From Leptasterias polaris (lineage: Eukaryota > Echinodermata > Asteroidea > Forcipulatida > Asteriidae), in assembly GCA_037783415.1 (NCBI GenBank), contig JAZGTN010000069.1:744001-808000 (forward strand): DNA of 64,000 bases, in the 5' to 3' direction. The position numbers and the translations under genes were made by a program. Below, in pieces: positions 29,984 to 41,645 of the stretch (position 1 is the stretch's first letter; every line of letters starts with the position of its first letter). A model generated the notes under the pieces. The model made no database searches. It was not told the DNA's origin and was given only the letters and a program-made list of their open reading frames with translations.

Positions 29984-31913
29984 ATGAAAGATAAGTATAT
30001 TGATACTGTTCTCACAAACCATGATGGATTCGAATTAGAGCAAGGCGAAGTTGGCAAATTTGTCAAAGGCAACTTACGTAAACACATTGCTTTCTGGAAA
30101 GATAATTGTAGTAACACATTTATAATAGACGTTATAAATACAGGATACAAAATTCCTTTTAAATCTTTGCCAGTTCCATCCTTTCATCAAAATAACCGCT
30201 CTGCCAAACTACATTCACAATTCGTTACCGAATCGGTTTCACAACTGCTAAACGAAGGCAGAATTGTTCATTGCAATGACAAACCAAAGGTAGTTAGTCC
30301 ACTTTCTGTTTCAGTTCAGGCTAACGGTAAGAAAAGGCTGATCTTAGATCTACGTATAGTAAACCTTAACGTTTGGAAACAGTCTGTCAAATATGAAGAT
30401 CTTAAAACAGCAAAAACCTACTTATCAACAGGCAGATACTTATTCTCATTTGACCTCAAAAGTGGATATACCATCATGTTGAAATTTTCCATGAACACAC
30501 AGAATATCTGGGTTTTTCATGGAATGGTCAGAACTTCAAGTTCACAGTTTTACCATTTGGTCTCACAACTGCACCATACATATTCTCAAAAATCATGCGA
30601 TGCCTAGTTAAAAAATGGAGGAGTGAAAGTAAAGCTATTGTTGTATATTTAGACGATGGCTTAGGTATTGCAGACAACCTAGAGGTTGCACACAAACATG
30701 CTAAAGAAATTCATGGCGACTTATGCAAAGCCGGTTTCATTATCAACGCAGAAAAATCACAATGGGAACCAAAACTGTCTTGCCAATGGCTAGGTTTCAA
30801 ACTAGACACTTGCAGTGGTACAATCTGTCCCCTCCCGAGAAAAATCCAAAGTGTCTTAGACACAATTACCACCCTGGATAACTCTAGAAAAGTGCACGTC
30901 AAGTTAGTTCCGAGTCTTGTAGGTCAAATTATAGCAATGACACCTGCATTAGGAAACGTCACGAGGCTCATGACGAGGTCTATGCTCAAGGATGTTCAGT
31001 CAGCCATATCTTGGTCTAGCTATATATCATTGTCACCAGACAGTTTGGCAGAATTGTCATTTTGGTCAACTATAAGCTTTTTAAGACCGGTTAAAATGAC
31101 ACTTGACACATTATACCACGCAGTTGTATTTTCAGACGCAAGTGATATAGCTGGAGCTGGCTATGTAGTTGGCGTGGGAGATAGGGTAGCAAGAGGCGCT
31201 TGGAATTACATAGAAAAACACAAAAGTAGCACATGGAAAGAACTTAGGGCAGTTGAGATAGTTCTGAAGAGCTTCACTTGCATCCTTGCAGACAAAAAGA
31301 TAAAGTGGTTCACAGATAGCCAGAATGTTGTCCAAATTGTAGAAGTTGGAAGTGGCAAATCTATTCAACATGCATTGAAAACAATATATCTTTAAAGATC
31401 GATTGGATTCCACGTTCAGAAAATGAAAAAGCAGATGCACTCAGTAGAATAGTGGACCATGATGATTGGTCATTATCAGAACTACACTTCTCAAACCTTG
31501 AAAGATTATGGGGTCCCCATTCCATCGACAGATTTGCGAGCTTTCAAAATAATAAACTGCCAAGATTTAACTCAAGGTTTTGGAATCCAGGCTCTGAAAG
31601 AGTAGATGCTTTCACACAAATGTGGTCAGGAGAAAACAACTGGCTCGTTCCACCTATATCACTCATTGCTAACACAATTCTACATGTAAGAGCCAGTAAG
31701 TCAAAAGGAATACTAATTATCCCCGAGTGGCATTCCGCCCCATTCTGGCCCCTCCTAACAAATAATCAAGGTAAATTTGTCCCACAAATCAAAGACTGTA
31801 TCCACATTTCTGCAGCATATCATTCGTTCATTTGTGGACGAAGTGGGCGTCCACTCTTTGCGGAGAGATACCCAAAGTTTAGCATGCTAGCATTAAGATT
31901 ATCCTTTCAGTAG
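29984..31913 (+). pseudogene. Element E reverse transcriptase and RNase H, two frameshifts
   Basis: Frame one (29984 on) includes KRLILDLRIVN and FDLKSGY. A shift near 30465 moves the frame, which then carries the active site YLDDG (near 30645) and the RNase H (SDASDIAGAGY, TWKELRAVE, WFTDSQN). A second shift near 31375 leads into the frame ending at 31913, which has the domain typical of the DIRS/Ngaro group (SIDRFASFQNN, FWNPGSERVDAF, PEWHSAPFWP). The spacing is otherwise complete, so the element was probably active until fairly recently. Confidence 0.8.
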
Positions 31914-31961
31914 CACAAATATCTAGACGGTTAGGCACACAGGAGCCAATGATACTTAACT

Positions 31962-32815
31962 GACAATGCAGGCTGTAGAGCCTTGATAATACTTGGCTAA
32001 TGATGTAGGTTGTAGAGCCTTGATAATACTTGGCTAATGATGTAGGCTGTAGAGCCTTGATAATACTTGGCAATGATGTAGGCTGTAGAGCCTTGATAAT
32101 ACTTGGCTAATGATGTAGGCTGTAGAGCCTTGATAATACTTGGCTGATGATGTAGGCTGTACAGCCTTGATAATACTTGGCTAATGATGTAGGTTGTAGA
32201 GCCTTGATAATACTTGGCTAATGATGTAGGCTGTAGAGCCTTGATAATACTTGGCTAATGATGTAGGCTGTAGAGCCTTGATAATACTTGGCTGATGATG
32301 TAGGCTGTAGAGCCTTGATAATACTTGGCTAATGATGTAGGCTGTAGAGCCTTGATAATACTTGGCTAATGATGTAGGCTGTAGAGCCTTGATAATACTT
32401 GGCTGATGATGTAGGCTGTAGAGCCTTGATAATACTTGGCTGATGATGTAGGCTGTAGAGCCTTGATAATACTTGGCTAATGATGTAGGCTGTAGAGCCT
32501 TGATAATACTTGGCTAATGATGTAGGCTGTAGAGCCTTGATAATACTTGGCTGATGATGTAGGCTGTAGAGCCTTGATAATACTTGGCTGTTTATGTAGG
32601 CTGTAGAGCCGTGATAATAATTGGCTGATGATGTAGGCTGTAGAGCCTTGATAATACTTGGCTGATGATGTAGGCTGTAGAGCCTTGATAATACTTGGCT
32701 GATTATGTAGGCTGTAGAATCTTGATAATACTTGGCTGATGATGTAGGCTGTACAGCCTTGATAATAACTGGCTGATTATGTAGGCTGTAGAGCCTTGAT
32801 AATACCTGGATGTGG
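31962..32815. repeat. 37-bp minisatellite between RT and recombinase of element E
   Basis: About 23 units of the type TTGGCTAATGATGTAGGCTG plus TAGAGCCTTGATAATAC. Units vary at a few positions (AATGATG, GATGATG, GATTATG). Degenerate units continue to about 32950. There is no open frame through it, so it is a non-coding spacer. Confidence 0.93.
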
Positions 32816-33051
32816 CAATGACTATGCTATGATGTCAGGCTGCAGAGCCATGATAATACCAAAATGAATAACCAGCCTGCAGAATTTTGATAGAATCAAG
32901 CCTATGATGGCAGGCTCAAGAGCCCCAATTGATAAAGTAACGATGACAGTAAAGTCTTATAATCTAGTTCCATGATGATACTCAGTAGCACCATTAAAAC
33001 AGGCATATAGTCTAATTGCTTAAGATGACGTACTTATAAGAAAGATTATGT

Positions 33052-34068
33052 ATGTATAAGAAAGATGATGCTGGTTTAAATATTTTTCTCCAGGGGCCAT
33101 GGAATAATGAATCCGGACAGATATCGGATAGCCTCATGAAACATCTGTTTGAAAAATTGCCAGGAGTGGTATTAAACGACAGAGCCGATTCAACAACTAC
33201 CAAGTATGCACATGGATTTCAGAGGTGGGCAAAATGGGCAAAAGCCAGAGAACAACTAGTACCAGTGATGCCAGCATCCCCACTACATGTAGCACTATAC
33301 CTGCTGAGCTTGATGCAATCATCAGACACACCCTCCCCGATAATCACAGCTTTCTACAGCATAGCCTGGGCACATCGAGTATCCTCGCTAACATCACCAA
33401 CAGACCATCCACTCCCAAAGTCGGTGCTGGAGGCAGCCAAGAGAACACTGAACAAAACGCACAAAGGCAAAGAACCTCTGTCAATAGAGACAATACATAA
33501 ACTTTGTCAAAAAATCCCCCTAGAAACTTCGTCATTATTTGATATAAGAACTCTGACCTTTATTGTCATAGGATTTGCAGGCTTCCTCAGGTTTAACGAA
33601 ATAACTAATCTTAAGCGTTCAGACATCATTATATATAACACTCATATTGCTATCTTTTTAGAAAAGAGTAAGACTGATAAATACAGAGAAGGCGCATGGG
33701 TTTTAATAAGTAGAACCAACAGTAATACATGCCTGGTCAGGATCCTCGAAAAATTCCTAGATATGTGCGGCTTTAAAGAGGACGCCGAAGAATTTGTATT
33801 CTGCTCGTTATCTAAAACCAAATCTGGTTATGCCGTAAAAAAAGATAGTAAACCCATTTCTTACACGAGACTTAGAGAATTGTTTAATTCAGCAATCAAA
33901 AAAGTAGTTCCTAATGTTGAAGCCTTTGGACTTCACAGTCTTCGCTCTGGAGGAGCCACACAGGCTGCTTTATCTGGTATACCAGATAGGCTCATTAAGA
34001 AGCACGGTCGCTGGGCTTCAGAGACAGCAAAAGATCTCTACATAAGAGAAGCAATAAAAGACAAGTGA
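33052..34068 (+). CDS. Element E tyrosine recombinase (338 aa)
   Basis: This is the enzyme that would integrate the circular cDNA of a Ngaro/DIRS-like element. The catalytic set is visible: R180 in GFLRFNEI, H295 and R298 in LHSLRSGGA, H318 in KKHGRWASE and the nucleophile Y330 in KDLYIRE. The N-terminal part (about 1-130) is the SAM-like DNA-binding region. The frame is unbroken, unlike Gag and RT. The start may be an ATG slightly upstream or downstream of 33052. Confidence 0.88.
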   Translation: MYKKDDAGLNIFLQGPWNNESGQISDSLMKHLFEKLPGVVLNDRADSTTTKYAHGFQRWAKWAKAREQLVPVMPASPLHVALYLLSLMQSSDTPSPIITAFYSIAWAHRVSSLTSPTDHPLPKSVLEAAKRTLNKTHKGKEPLSIETIHKLCQKIPLETSSLFDIRTLTFIVIGFAGFLRFNEITNLKRSDIIIYNTHIAIFLEKSKTDKYREGAWVLISRTNSNTCLVRILEKFLDMCGFKEDAEEFVFCSLSKTKSGYAVKKDSKPISYTRLRELFNSAIKKVVPNVEAFGLHSLRSGGATQAALSGIPDRLIKKHGRWASETAKDLYIREAIKDK

Positions 34069-34340
34069 GTCGTATCGTTGTCTCTAGGACTTTAAATCTA
34101 GAACATTAATAAACATTATCTTACATGAATTGTCCAAAAAGTAAGCACGGGAGTTAACAAAACTTTTAAAATAAACGTAACGCAGAATGGGCAATATTCC
34201 ATGTATTAAAGGGTATTGACTTAAGTTATATTAAATAATATTACGAGATTATTATTATATATGGGTTCAACGGTGTAGGCCCTACATTCAACAATTCCCG
34301 TTCTTTGTACCTGTACGTCTGTCGGTAGGCCCTCCCAATG

Positions 34341-34526
34341 CAATTGCTGCTCGATATGGGGCAGAGGGAGGCCCCCCCTCTATTGTGTCTTCATTGTGTT
34401 CTGGGAATCTCAGGAATTCTTTTGAGAATTTTAGGGGGGGTGCTTCTGTATACAAGAGGGAAGAGTGTGTTAGGGTTAGGGTTAGTTTGGGGGGGCCTCC
34501 CTCTGCCCCATATCGGGCATGGTATA
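34341..34526. mobile_element. 186-bp hAT-like MITE inside the B1 repeat of element E
   Basis: Inverted ends share GATATGGGGCAGAGGGAGGC and its complement. An 8-bp duplication TCCCAATG flanks it (34333-34340, 34527-34534). The uninterrupted B2 copy at 35038 shows the empty site with one TCCCAATG. It contains a short GTTAGGGTTAGGGTTAG stretch. Confidence 0.85.
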
Positions 34527-34566
34527 TCCCAATGTTGTTAATAACAAGCAGCTGTGTCTTTAAGAA

Positions 34567-34738
34567 ATTTATTTTCGTACGGTTGAACGGGGCAGTGAAT
34601 TAGTACGAAAATTAGTTCTTAGAATACCTCCGCTGCGCGGAAGGATCTAGCGGTTATATACATGGGTATATAAGGCAAGGCGCGGCATTGATGTGCCATC
34701 TGCGTACCGACAGACAGCAACACTCCTTATATTTTGTT
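34567..34738 (+). repeat. A2 repeat of element E
   Basis: Second copy of the A repeat, directly after B1 and followed by about 270 bp of unique sequence and then B2 (35012-35070). Confidence 0.85.
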
Positions 34739-35011
34739 CTTTTTCAAAATTACCAAACTCAATTATGCACATCTGCGGGGTTTTCCAGAGTAATTTCTCC
34801 ATACAGAGTTTTGACCTCTGGTTTTTCATCCCGCAGCAACAAGTAGGGGCTGCACCAGGGGTTAACGATGTAATTATGAGGTTTAATATAATAAACCTTC
34901 TGAATTAACAGTTAAAGTGTAATTGTTAACCTGTAGACGAACGTTATAGATACGAGTTAACGATAATACAGAAAAGTAATTTTGTTAATCTGAAGTTAAA
35001 TAAACACGGGT

Positions 35012-35070
35012 CACGTCTGTCGGTAGGCCCTCCCAATGTTGTTAATAACAAGCAGCTGTGTCTTTAAGAA
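35012..35070 (+). repeat. B2 repeat of element E
   Basis: CACGTCTGTCGGTAGGCCCT through TCTTTAAGAA matches B1 (34312-34340 plus 34535-34566), whose two parts are separated by the MITE. It marks the right end of E; element D resumes at 35071. Confidence 0.85.
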
Positions 35071-35349
35071 TTTGAATTTGAATGCAAACATTTTGAAAAA
35101 GATTGCCCATTAATGAAATTGAATGGTTGACCACCTCTTGCCGCTGGCTTTTACGAAATTGAATGAGTCTTGCGGTCTGATGAAATTGAATGATCTTATT
35201 TGACCAGTGAATGCTAAACTGGTGAAATTGAATGACTCCTTTAAACTGTTGAATGCTGTTTCAACGGAGAATTCGCTTTCAAACGAAATTGAATGAGCCA
35301 GGAGTTAAAATGAATGGTTTTTTGTTGAAATTGGCCGGGAAAACCTATA

Positions 35350-36603
35350 GTATAAAAAAATGGCAAGAGCCTGAGAAAACTGAATATTTAGCGGTGTCTT
35401 TGTTAGGTTCGGCTCAACAAGTACTGCAAGGGTTGCCACGAGATGGAACTACCACGTACGCAAGCCTGGTCAAAGCATTGAAAGGTAGATTTGAGCCTGA
35501 TGGGCGTAAAGAGTTTTACAGAGTTCAACTGAAGAATGGACGTCAGCAGAGTAATGAGTCTCTTTCAGAACTGGCCCAGGCAATACGTCTGCTGGTAGAC
35601 AAGACATTTGGAGAATTGTCAACAGATGCACAGGCAACAATGGCAAGGGACTATTTCTTGGATGCCCTTGCAGATGGTGAAACGCGAACTCGCGTTCTGC
35701 AAGTGCGACCTGGTAGCTTGGAGGAAGCCGTCACAGCTGCAACTGAATTTGATGCCATTAAGTCAGCTGGAAGGGACCTGGGACCGCAAAGGGTCAGACT
35801 TCTTGAAAGGGAGACAAAACAAGATGTGATGTCTAACAATGGTATAAAGTCTCTGTCTAACGACAGAGTGACGAAATTAGAAAAATGTGTACAAGACATG
35901 AACAAGCTGCTCCATCCAAGCAATGTCAGCACAGAACGCCAAGTTTGCTACGAAGAAAAGAGGGTGTTTTTCATGCGGCGAGTTGGGTCATTTCAAACGG
36001 GACTGCCCAAAGGAGGAAGAGAAGAAACGATCACAAGTTTAAAATGTGAATCAGGAAAACTCCTAAGAGCTGGGTCCAAGGACCAGGGGTCAGCTCAGAA
36101 GGAAGGGTCCATCCAGAAGTTGTATTATCGTGGCACAGTTGCTCACGTCGGCGCTGGAATCCACATACTTGGGAAGATAAACGGGGTAGAAGCAGAAATG
36201 TTGATAGATACGGGGGCAACAATATCAATTATTTCCCAAGCACTGATTAGTTCAATGAGTGAATGCTCCAGGCCAGACGTCATACCGACTAATATAATAT
36301 ACAAGTGTTTTTGGCAAATAACGCACAGCTGAAGGTTTACGGACATGCCACTGTAGAGATGCAATTAGGTGGCAAGGTAACTCAGCACAAGATCATGGTG
36401 GCAAATATTCACAATGATGTCTTGCTGGGGCTTGATTTCATGGATCATCAAGACTGTATTATTGACATTGCGGGTAAAAGTCTACGGATGAGAGGTCTAG
36501 AGTTGCCTCTCAGAAAGACAAGAGAAAGGGAACAAAGCTGCAGGGTGACCATTAAGGAAACTGTAGCTATTCCGCCAGGCTCGGAAATGATTGTCGTGGG
36601 TAG
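35350..36603 (+). pseudogene. Element C Gag (rest), zinc knuckle and protease, frameshifted
   Basis: It resumes the Gag capsid domain cut by element D (WQEPEKTEYLAVSLLGSAQQ, FYRVQLKNGRQQ). A CCHC knuckle (CFSCGELGHFKRDC, near 35965) lies in a different frame from the sequence on either side, so indels before and after it compensate. The protease site is LIDTGATISII (near 36205). Another shift near 36305 continues the protease domain (DVLLGLDFMDH) to the hAT insertion at 36604. Confidence 0.8.
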
Positions 36604-38451
36604 CAGGGGGGGGGGGGGGGGGGGCGGGCGTGAAAATTTACCAAGCAGCAAATGGTGAATGAAATTTGCGGCTCCTTCGAGCGCGTAACGCGAAGCCCTT
36701 ACGGCATGGGCCGGTTCCGGGGCCCGCTTAAATGCTCCGAAACAGTTAGGATTCTAGATGCTCTGTGGTGCGATCTCTCAAAATATCTGACCACTTTTGT
36801 TTTAGCAAGATCATTGTTAAAACTTTATTTTCGAGTTGGGAGTCATTGATTTGAATCAGCCATCCTGAGTTATAAAAATCACAATGCAGGCTACAATTAA
36901 TACAATATTCAGGGGGGAAAAACTGTTGGGTGAGACAAACGATAGTGCAATTTTTAATATAATTAACCAAATAGGGTCTCTTTGTCTATAATTGTTCACA
37001 TACTTGAGGATTAGAATGTGACACAAAATATGTTACTATATACTGATAAGAACAAGTTGTGCTTGTCTTCAGTGACAGCGCGATCGAGCAACAATAACAT
37101 TAATGTACGAAAATGTGAGGGTAGGCCTAGAGGCCTCCTCCCCCAGCCCTGCATCGGTGTATTATCTGCACAATTGATAATTACTAGTTTGAAAGAAACA
37201 CAGCAGATATTAACCCTCTTTCTTGAATACAAAAACAATCTGTGATTTTCTGAACAGAGTGAGACACCATGATTATACGATGATATGTCTTCACTAGCCC
37301 CATATAGGGCCAATCCACTTCGTTCGTCCTTGCCAATTGGGCCTTGCACCATTGCAATCCTATTTTTGTGCCCGATGTAATTTTTAATCCGGGTTATAAA
37401 ACTTACCGATCGAATGCTACTGTAGGCCTACTTGTAGAAAGCCCTAATGCTAAACTTTTTCTTTTTTAGCATCACCGATATGGGGGAAATTGGATGCCTT
37501 TCGAGTCGCGAGTGTATTTTTTGATCACGTATTAACAACTTGCGCGAGAACCATACTAGCTAGTTGGGTTCCCTGAACAATTTCACAACATTTATACGAT
37601 CTAATGGGGACCAGGCTGATTTACATAACGCGCTGAGCATAATATCTTTTGCGCAGACGGGCTTAAGATGCGCACCTCATTACACGTATTTCACAAAACC
37701 TTGATGGCGCGCTGAGTGAATCAGTCTGGTCCCCATTAAATATCAGCAGTTGATCGTATAACTGTTGTGGATTGTTAAGGGAACCTGACAATGGTTTTCG
37801 AGCAAGTTAATAATATGTGGGGGAAAAATCACACTCGCGATTCGAAAAGCAAACAATTTTCCCAAAAGATCTGTGATGTTTTTAAAAAACAACTAAGCAT
37901 TAGGGCTTTCTACAAGTACAGTAGCATTCGATCAGTAAGTTTCATTTCCCGGATTAAAAATTAAATCGGGCACAAAAATAGAAATGCAATGGTGCTAGAG
38001 CCAAGGATACGAAGTGGATTGGCCCTATTCATGGGGCTATGTCTTCACTTCGTATTGTAAAAAGCGCGCGCGCGTGCTGACCTCCAGCCAGAAACTTCTG
38101 CACAATGTACACACAGGCGGTATGATCTTCACGCCCCCCGGACCCCGCGCCAGGCATGTGCAGGTGTTTCGCGCTTATGTTCAGTATGTGAGAAAAACAC
38201 GATGTCCACACACACAGATTCACATGTAATTCCTCATAAGTCAGTGAATTAATAGTGGTCCACAAATGAAACAAAGTGTAATCATTAGATTATTAGTAAC
38301 TTTTTTATAACACAAAAATAGGTAGGGCCTATGTCATTAACTTTGTCTCTCCCTCATTTTTCCCCTTGATGTTTTTTTTTCTTTTTTTTTCTTTTTTCTT
38401 CTCAAGCAAAAGGGGGGCGTGCGCCCCCACGCCCCCCTGTATCCGCCCCTG
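36604..38451. mobile_element. hAT-like non-autonomous transposon in element C
   Basis: The right end reads CCCCTGTATCCGCCCCTG. The left starts CAGGGG and then runs into a long G tract (36606-36624). GGTAG flanks it on both sides (36599-36603, 38452-38456), a 5-bp duplication. The pol frame of C resumes just to the right. There is no transposase. Inside is a large palindrome (37290-38042), perhaps a second insertion. The short duplication is at the low end for hAT elements, so the class is tentative. Confidence 0.65.
37290..38042. repeat. Long imperfect palindrome with arms of about 310 bp
   Basis: The left arm begins near CTTCACTAGCCCCATATAGG and the right arm ends with the corresponding inverse (GAAGTGGATTGGCCCTATTC). 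Inner pairs include 37603-37621 with 37719-37737 (AATGGGGACCAGGCTGATT and its near inverse). The loop is about 100 bp. A miniature of the same terminal sequence is at 47349-47416. Confidence 0.8.
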
Positions 38452-38459
38452 GGTAGTAT

Positions 38460-41400
38460 GAGTCATCACAATTTTGCCACAGGTGACGGCATGGTGGAAT
38501 CGGTCCAAAGCCTTATTACGAAGAATACGGTGTTGCTGGCACCGACACTGACTTTGGCAGATTCACCGGAAGTGCCTCTGCGAGTCTTGAATCCTACGGA
38601 GAAAACGGTTGTTCTTTACAAAGAAAGGCAGGCCTATTTCAGGTAATAGATGCAGTTGGACCGCATATGACATCCGAAGAGGATTACATGTGTAACGCAA
38701 AGGATGAACACGTCAACCAAATAAAGACAAAGGAAAGGAAGACATCAAACCCGGTCAATCATGAGCTCCCCCAGAGCCTACAGGAAATGCTGCAGCATGG
38801 GTCTACCAAACTGAACATCGACGAGAGGTCACAACTGACACAGCTCATAAGGGAAAATCAGTGCCTCTTCTCTCTATCCAAGGACGACATTGGACTCACT
38901 TCTCTGACAGAACACTCAATTAATACCGGTGATGCAAGTCCAATCAGGCAGGCAGCACGACGATTGCCGATATTCCAGAAGGAAACAGCGGAGTGAGAAA
39001 TCCACAAGATGATGAAGGCCATATCATAGAACCAGCATCAGGACCCTGGGCTTCGCCTATTGTGCTTGTACGGAAACAGGACGGCTCTGTTCGTTTCTGC
39101 GTGGATTACCGCCGCCTAAATGCTATAACCAGGAAAGATGATTATCCAATCCCTCGCATCGACGACTCTATTGACACCCTGGCTGGATCCAAATATTTTA
39201 CAACGTTGGATTTGGCATCTGGTTATTGGCAGGTGCCAATGGACAATGAAGACAAGGAGAAAACTGCCTTTGCAAGCCACTGTGGACTCTATCAGTTCCG
39301 CGTCATGCCGTTCGGACTATGCAATGCCCCTTCAACTTTTGAGCGCTTGATGGAGAAAATACTACATGGGCTTCAATGGCAAATCTGTCTTGTTTACTTG
39401 GACGACATCATTATTTTCTCCAAGACCTTCGAAGAACACATCGAACGACTCTGAGTAGTGTTCGAACGTATTGGAGGAGCGAGCCTTAAGCTGAAGCCAG
39501 AAAAATGCCACCTGCTACAACAGGAAGTGTTGACCAGGGTGTCCGAACTGATCCAAGTAAGACACGTCAAATAGATGACTGGCCAGTCCCTAAAAGTACA
39601 CAAGAAGTCAAGAGATTTTTGGGTCTCTCTTCCTATTACAGGAGGTTTGTGGCCGTGTTTGCCGCTCTGGCAAGATCGCTGCATAAACTCACAGAGAAAG
39701 GAAGCACTTTTCAATGGACGAAAGAATGTCAGACGGCCTTTGAACAACTGAAGCACAACAATTACCTCCACGCCCATTCTAATTCATATCCGACGCTTCA
39801 TGGCAAATTTGTAATTGACACTGATGCATGCAAGCAACTACGGGATCGGAGCAGTGCTTAGCCAGGAACAGAATGGGCGTGAGTGTGTCATTGCATATGC
39901 TAGCCGTGCTTTGACACAACCAGAGAGAAATTATTGCGTCACAAGAAAGGTGTTACTTGCCGTGGTACACTTCATTAAACACTTTCGCCCATATCTGTAT
40001 GGACAACGGTTTCTACTTCGAACAGACCATGGGTCCCTTCGATGGCTGTTTAACTTCAAAGAGCCGGAGGGCCAGGTTGCCATCAGATGGCTCCAAGTCT
40101 TTGCAGAATACGACTTTGAAATTGAGCATCGACCGGGAGTACGACACGGGAATGCCGACGGTCTGTCCCGAGTTCCCTTTGAGTCTTCCCAGAACTTCAC
40201 AGAGGAGATGGGGGATGGTGGACATGGACCACAGCACTGCAGCGAACAACCACTACCGTTTCCCACGCCTGAGGTACAACAGAACAATTCTTCAAGCGCC
40301 CCAGAGCAGAATTATATAGTTAGGGAGGTAGCACCGTTCAGTTGGTTACAAGGATACACATCTGGTGACCTGAGAGAAAGACAATTGGAGGACTCGGTAC
40401 TGCAAACGGTCATTGGCTGGCTAGAAAACAAGAAACCGAAGCCATTATGGTCGGAAGTATCCGCCGAGGGGACCTGGCTCAAGGCATTATGGAGCTCATG
40501 GCAACAACTGCGCCTTAGTGACGGGCTGTTATACCAGCGTTGGAATGAGGACCCTCCAAATTTTAGATGGCGCCACAGACCTTGGGTGACAAGGTGGTGC
40601 AAGCACTGTCTTGAATGTGCTAAGCGTAAATCTCCACCAAAGAGGGGGAAAGCTCCATTGAAACAACAGGTCTCCGGAGTCCCAATGGAACGAATAGCCA
40701 TGGACATCACAGGACCATTCCCAGCTACAGACCAAAGGGAGAACAGGGGGATTTTGGTCATCTCCGATTACTTTACAAAGTGGACTGAAGCCTTTCCGTT
40801 GCGGGACATAACCGCTCAGACGGTCGCGGATGATGTCTTCGTTAGAGAATTTGTTTGTCGATTCGGTGTCCCAAGACAAGTACACACAGACCAGGGTCGG
40901 CAGTGCGAAAGTCAGCTGTTCCATGCAATTTGTACAATGCTTGGCATCGACAAGACTCGGACAAGTGCATACCATCCCCAAAGCGACGGTCAAGTCGAGC
41001 AGTTTAATCGAACCCTCAAAGACATGCTAACCGCCTATATAGCTGATAACCAGAAGGACTGGGACCTTCACGTACCATTGGTCATGATGGCATATCGGGC
41101 TTCGGAACACAGTAGCACCGGTGAAACTCCAAACAACATCATGACTTTGGGTAGAGAGGTGGAGTTACCAGTTGATCTCATCTCCGGCTACCCTGAAGAG
41201 CCAAGGGGGACCTCGGATTACGCTTTTGAACTAAGGGAAAGGTTTCGTACCACGCATGACAGGGCAAGGGTACAACCTCAAGAAAGCAGCCATACATCAA
41301 AAACGTAACTACGACTTGCCTGGCCAGCAGAAGAAGTTTACCCTGGGAACCACTGTGATGTTAACCGTCGAAGCAAAAACCGTGGGGTTGTCACCCAAAC

Positions 41401-41645
41401 TCCAGTCTAGGTGGGACGGACCGTATGTCATAACAGAGTCCATAAACGATGTCAATGTACGGATCCAAAAGGGACCACGATATAAACCCAAGATTGTGCA
41501 CACCGATCGTCTGAAACGCTTTGAAGGAAAAGTGGATAAAACCTGCTGGGAAGACAATTTTATTCGGGTTCCAGCTCGCTCAGAAGTCAAGCGACATAGA
41601 CCCAACTGGTGGAAAACCGCCCTGCTCGTCGACTCCAGTAGATAA
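38460..41645 (+). pseudogene. Element C pol: RT, RNase H and integrase, several stops and shifts
   Basis: RT (VRFCVDYRRLN, TLDLASGYWQV, VYLDDIIIF) lies mainly at 38993-39454, with TGA at 38994-38996 just before it and another at 39452-39454. RNase H follows (IGAVLSQEQNG, ERNYCVTRKVLLAV, RTDHGSLRWLF). Integrase has DITGPF, HTDQGRQCE and SDGQVEQFNR (DD35E present), but the HH part of its zinc-binding domain has been deleted near 40560, leaving only CKHCLEC. After a shift near 41290 the C-terminal domain (SRWDGPYVI) ends at 41645. No active enzyme is expected. Confidence 0.88.

Larger units (their letters stand above)
29007..35070 (+). mobile_element. Element E: Ngaro-like tyrosine-recombinase retrotransposon
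   Basis: It has split direct repeats of the A1-ORFs-B1-A2-B2 type. A1 is 29007-29180 and A2 34567-34738. B1 is about 34312-34566 (broken by a MITE) and B2 35012-35070. Between them are Gag, RT/RNase H and tyrosine recombinase frames, and there is no integrase, methyltransferase, LTR or target duplication. This organisation is established for Ngaro elements within the DIRS-like group. Gag has one frameshift and RT/RNase H two; the recombinase is intact. Confidence 0.88.
17545..35345. mobile_element. Element D: non-autonomous TIR DNA transposon carrying B and E
   Basis: Left end GGTTTTCCCGGCCAATTTCA (17545-17564) and right end, the inverse complement of the same bases (35326-35345), are flanked by TATA on both sides (17541-17544, 35346-35349). 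Subterminal regions carry many short repeats: CATTCAATTTC-like on the left and inverted GAAATTGAATG-like on the right, about nine near the right end. Subtracting B and E leaves about 1.4 kb (17545-17786, 28112-29006, 35071-35345) with no transposase. The Gag frame of C resumes immediately to the right, which confirms the boundaries. The superfamily is not identified. Confidence 0.85.

Noticed and set aside
31962..32815. CRISPR-like regular array
   Set aside because: The units are adjacent tandem 37-bp copies without unique spacers, in eukaryotic DNA: a minisatellite.
36606..36624. Long G tract as a biological signal
   Set aside because: It sits at the end of a hAT-like element and may be slippage or a sequencing artefact; not interpretable here.
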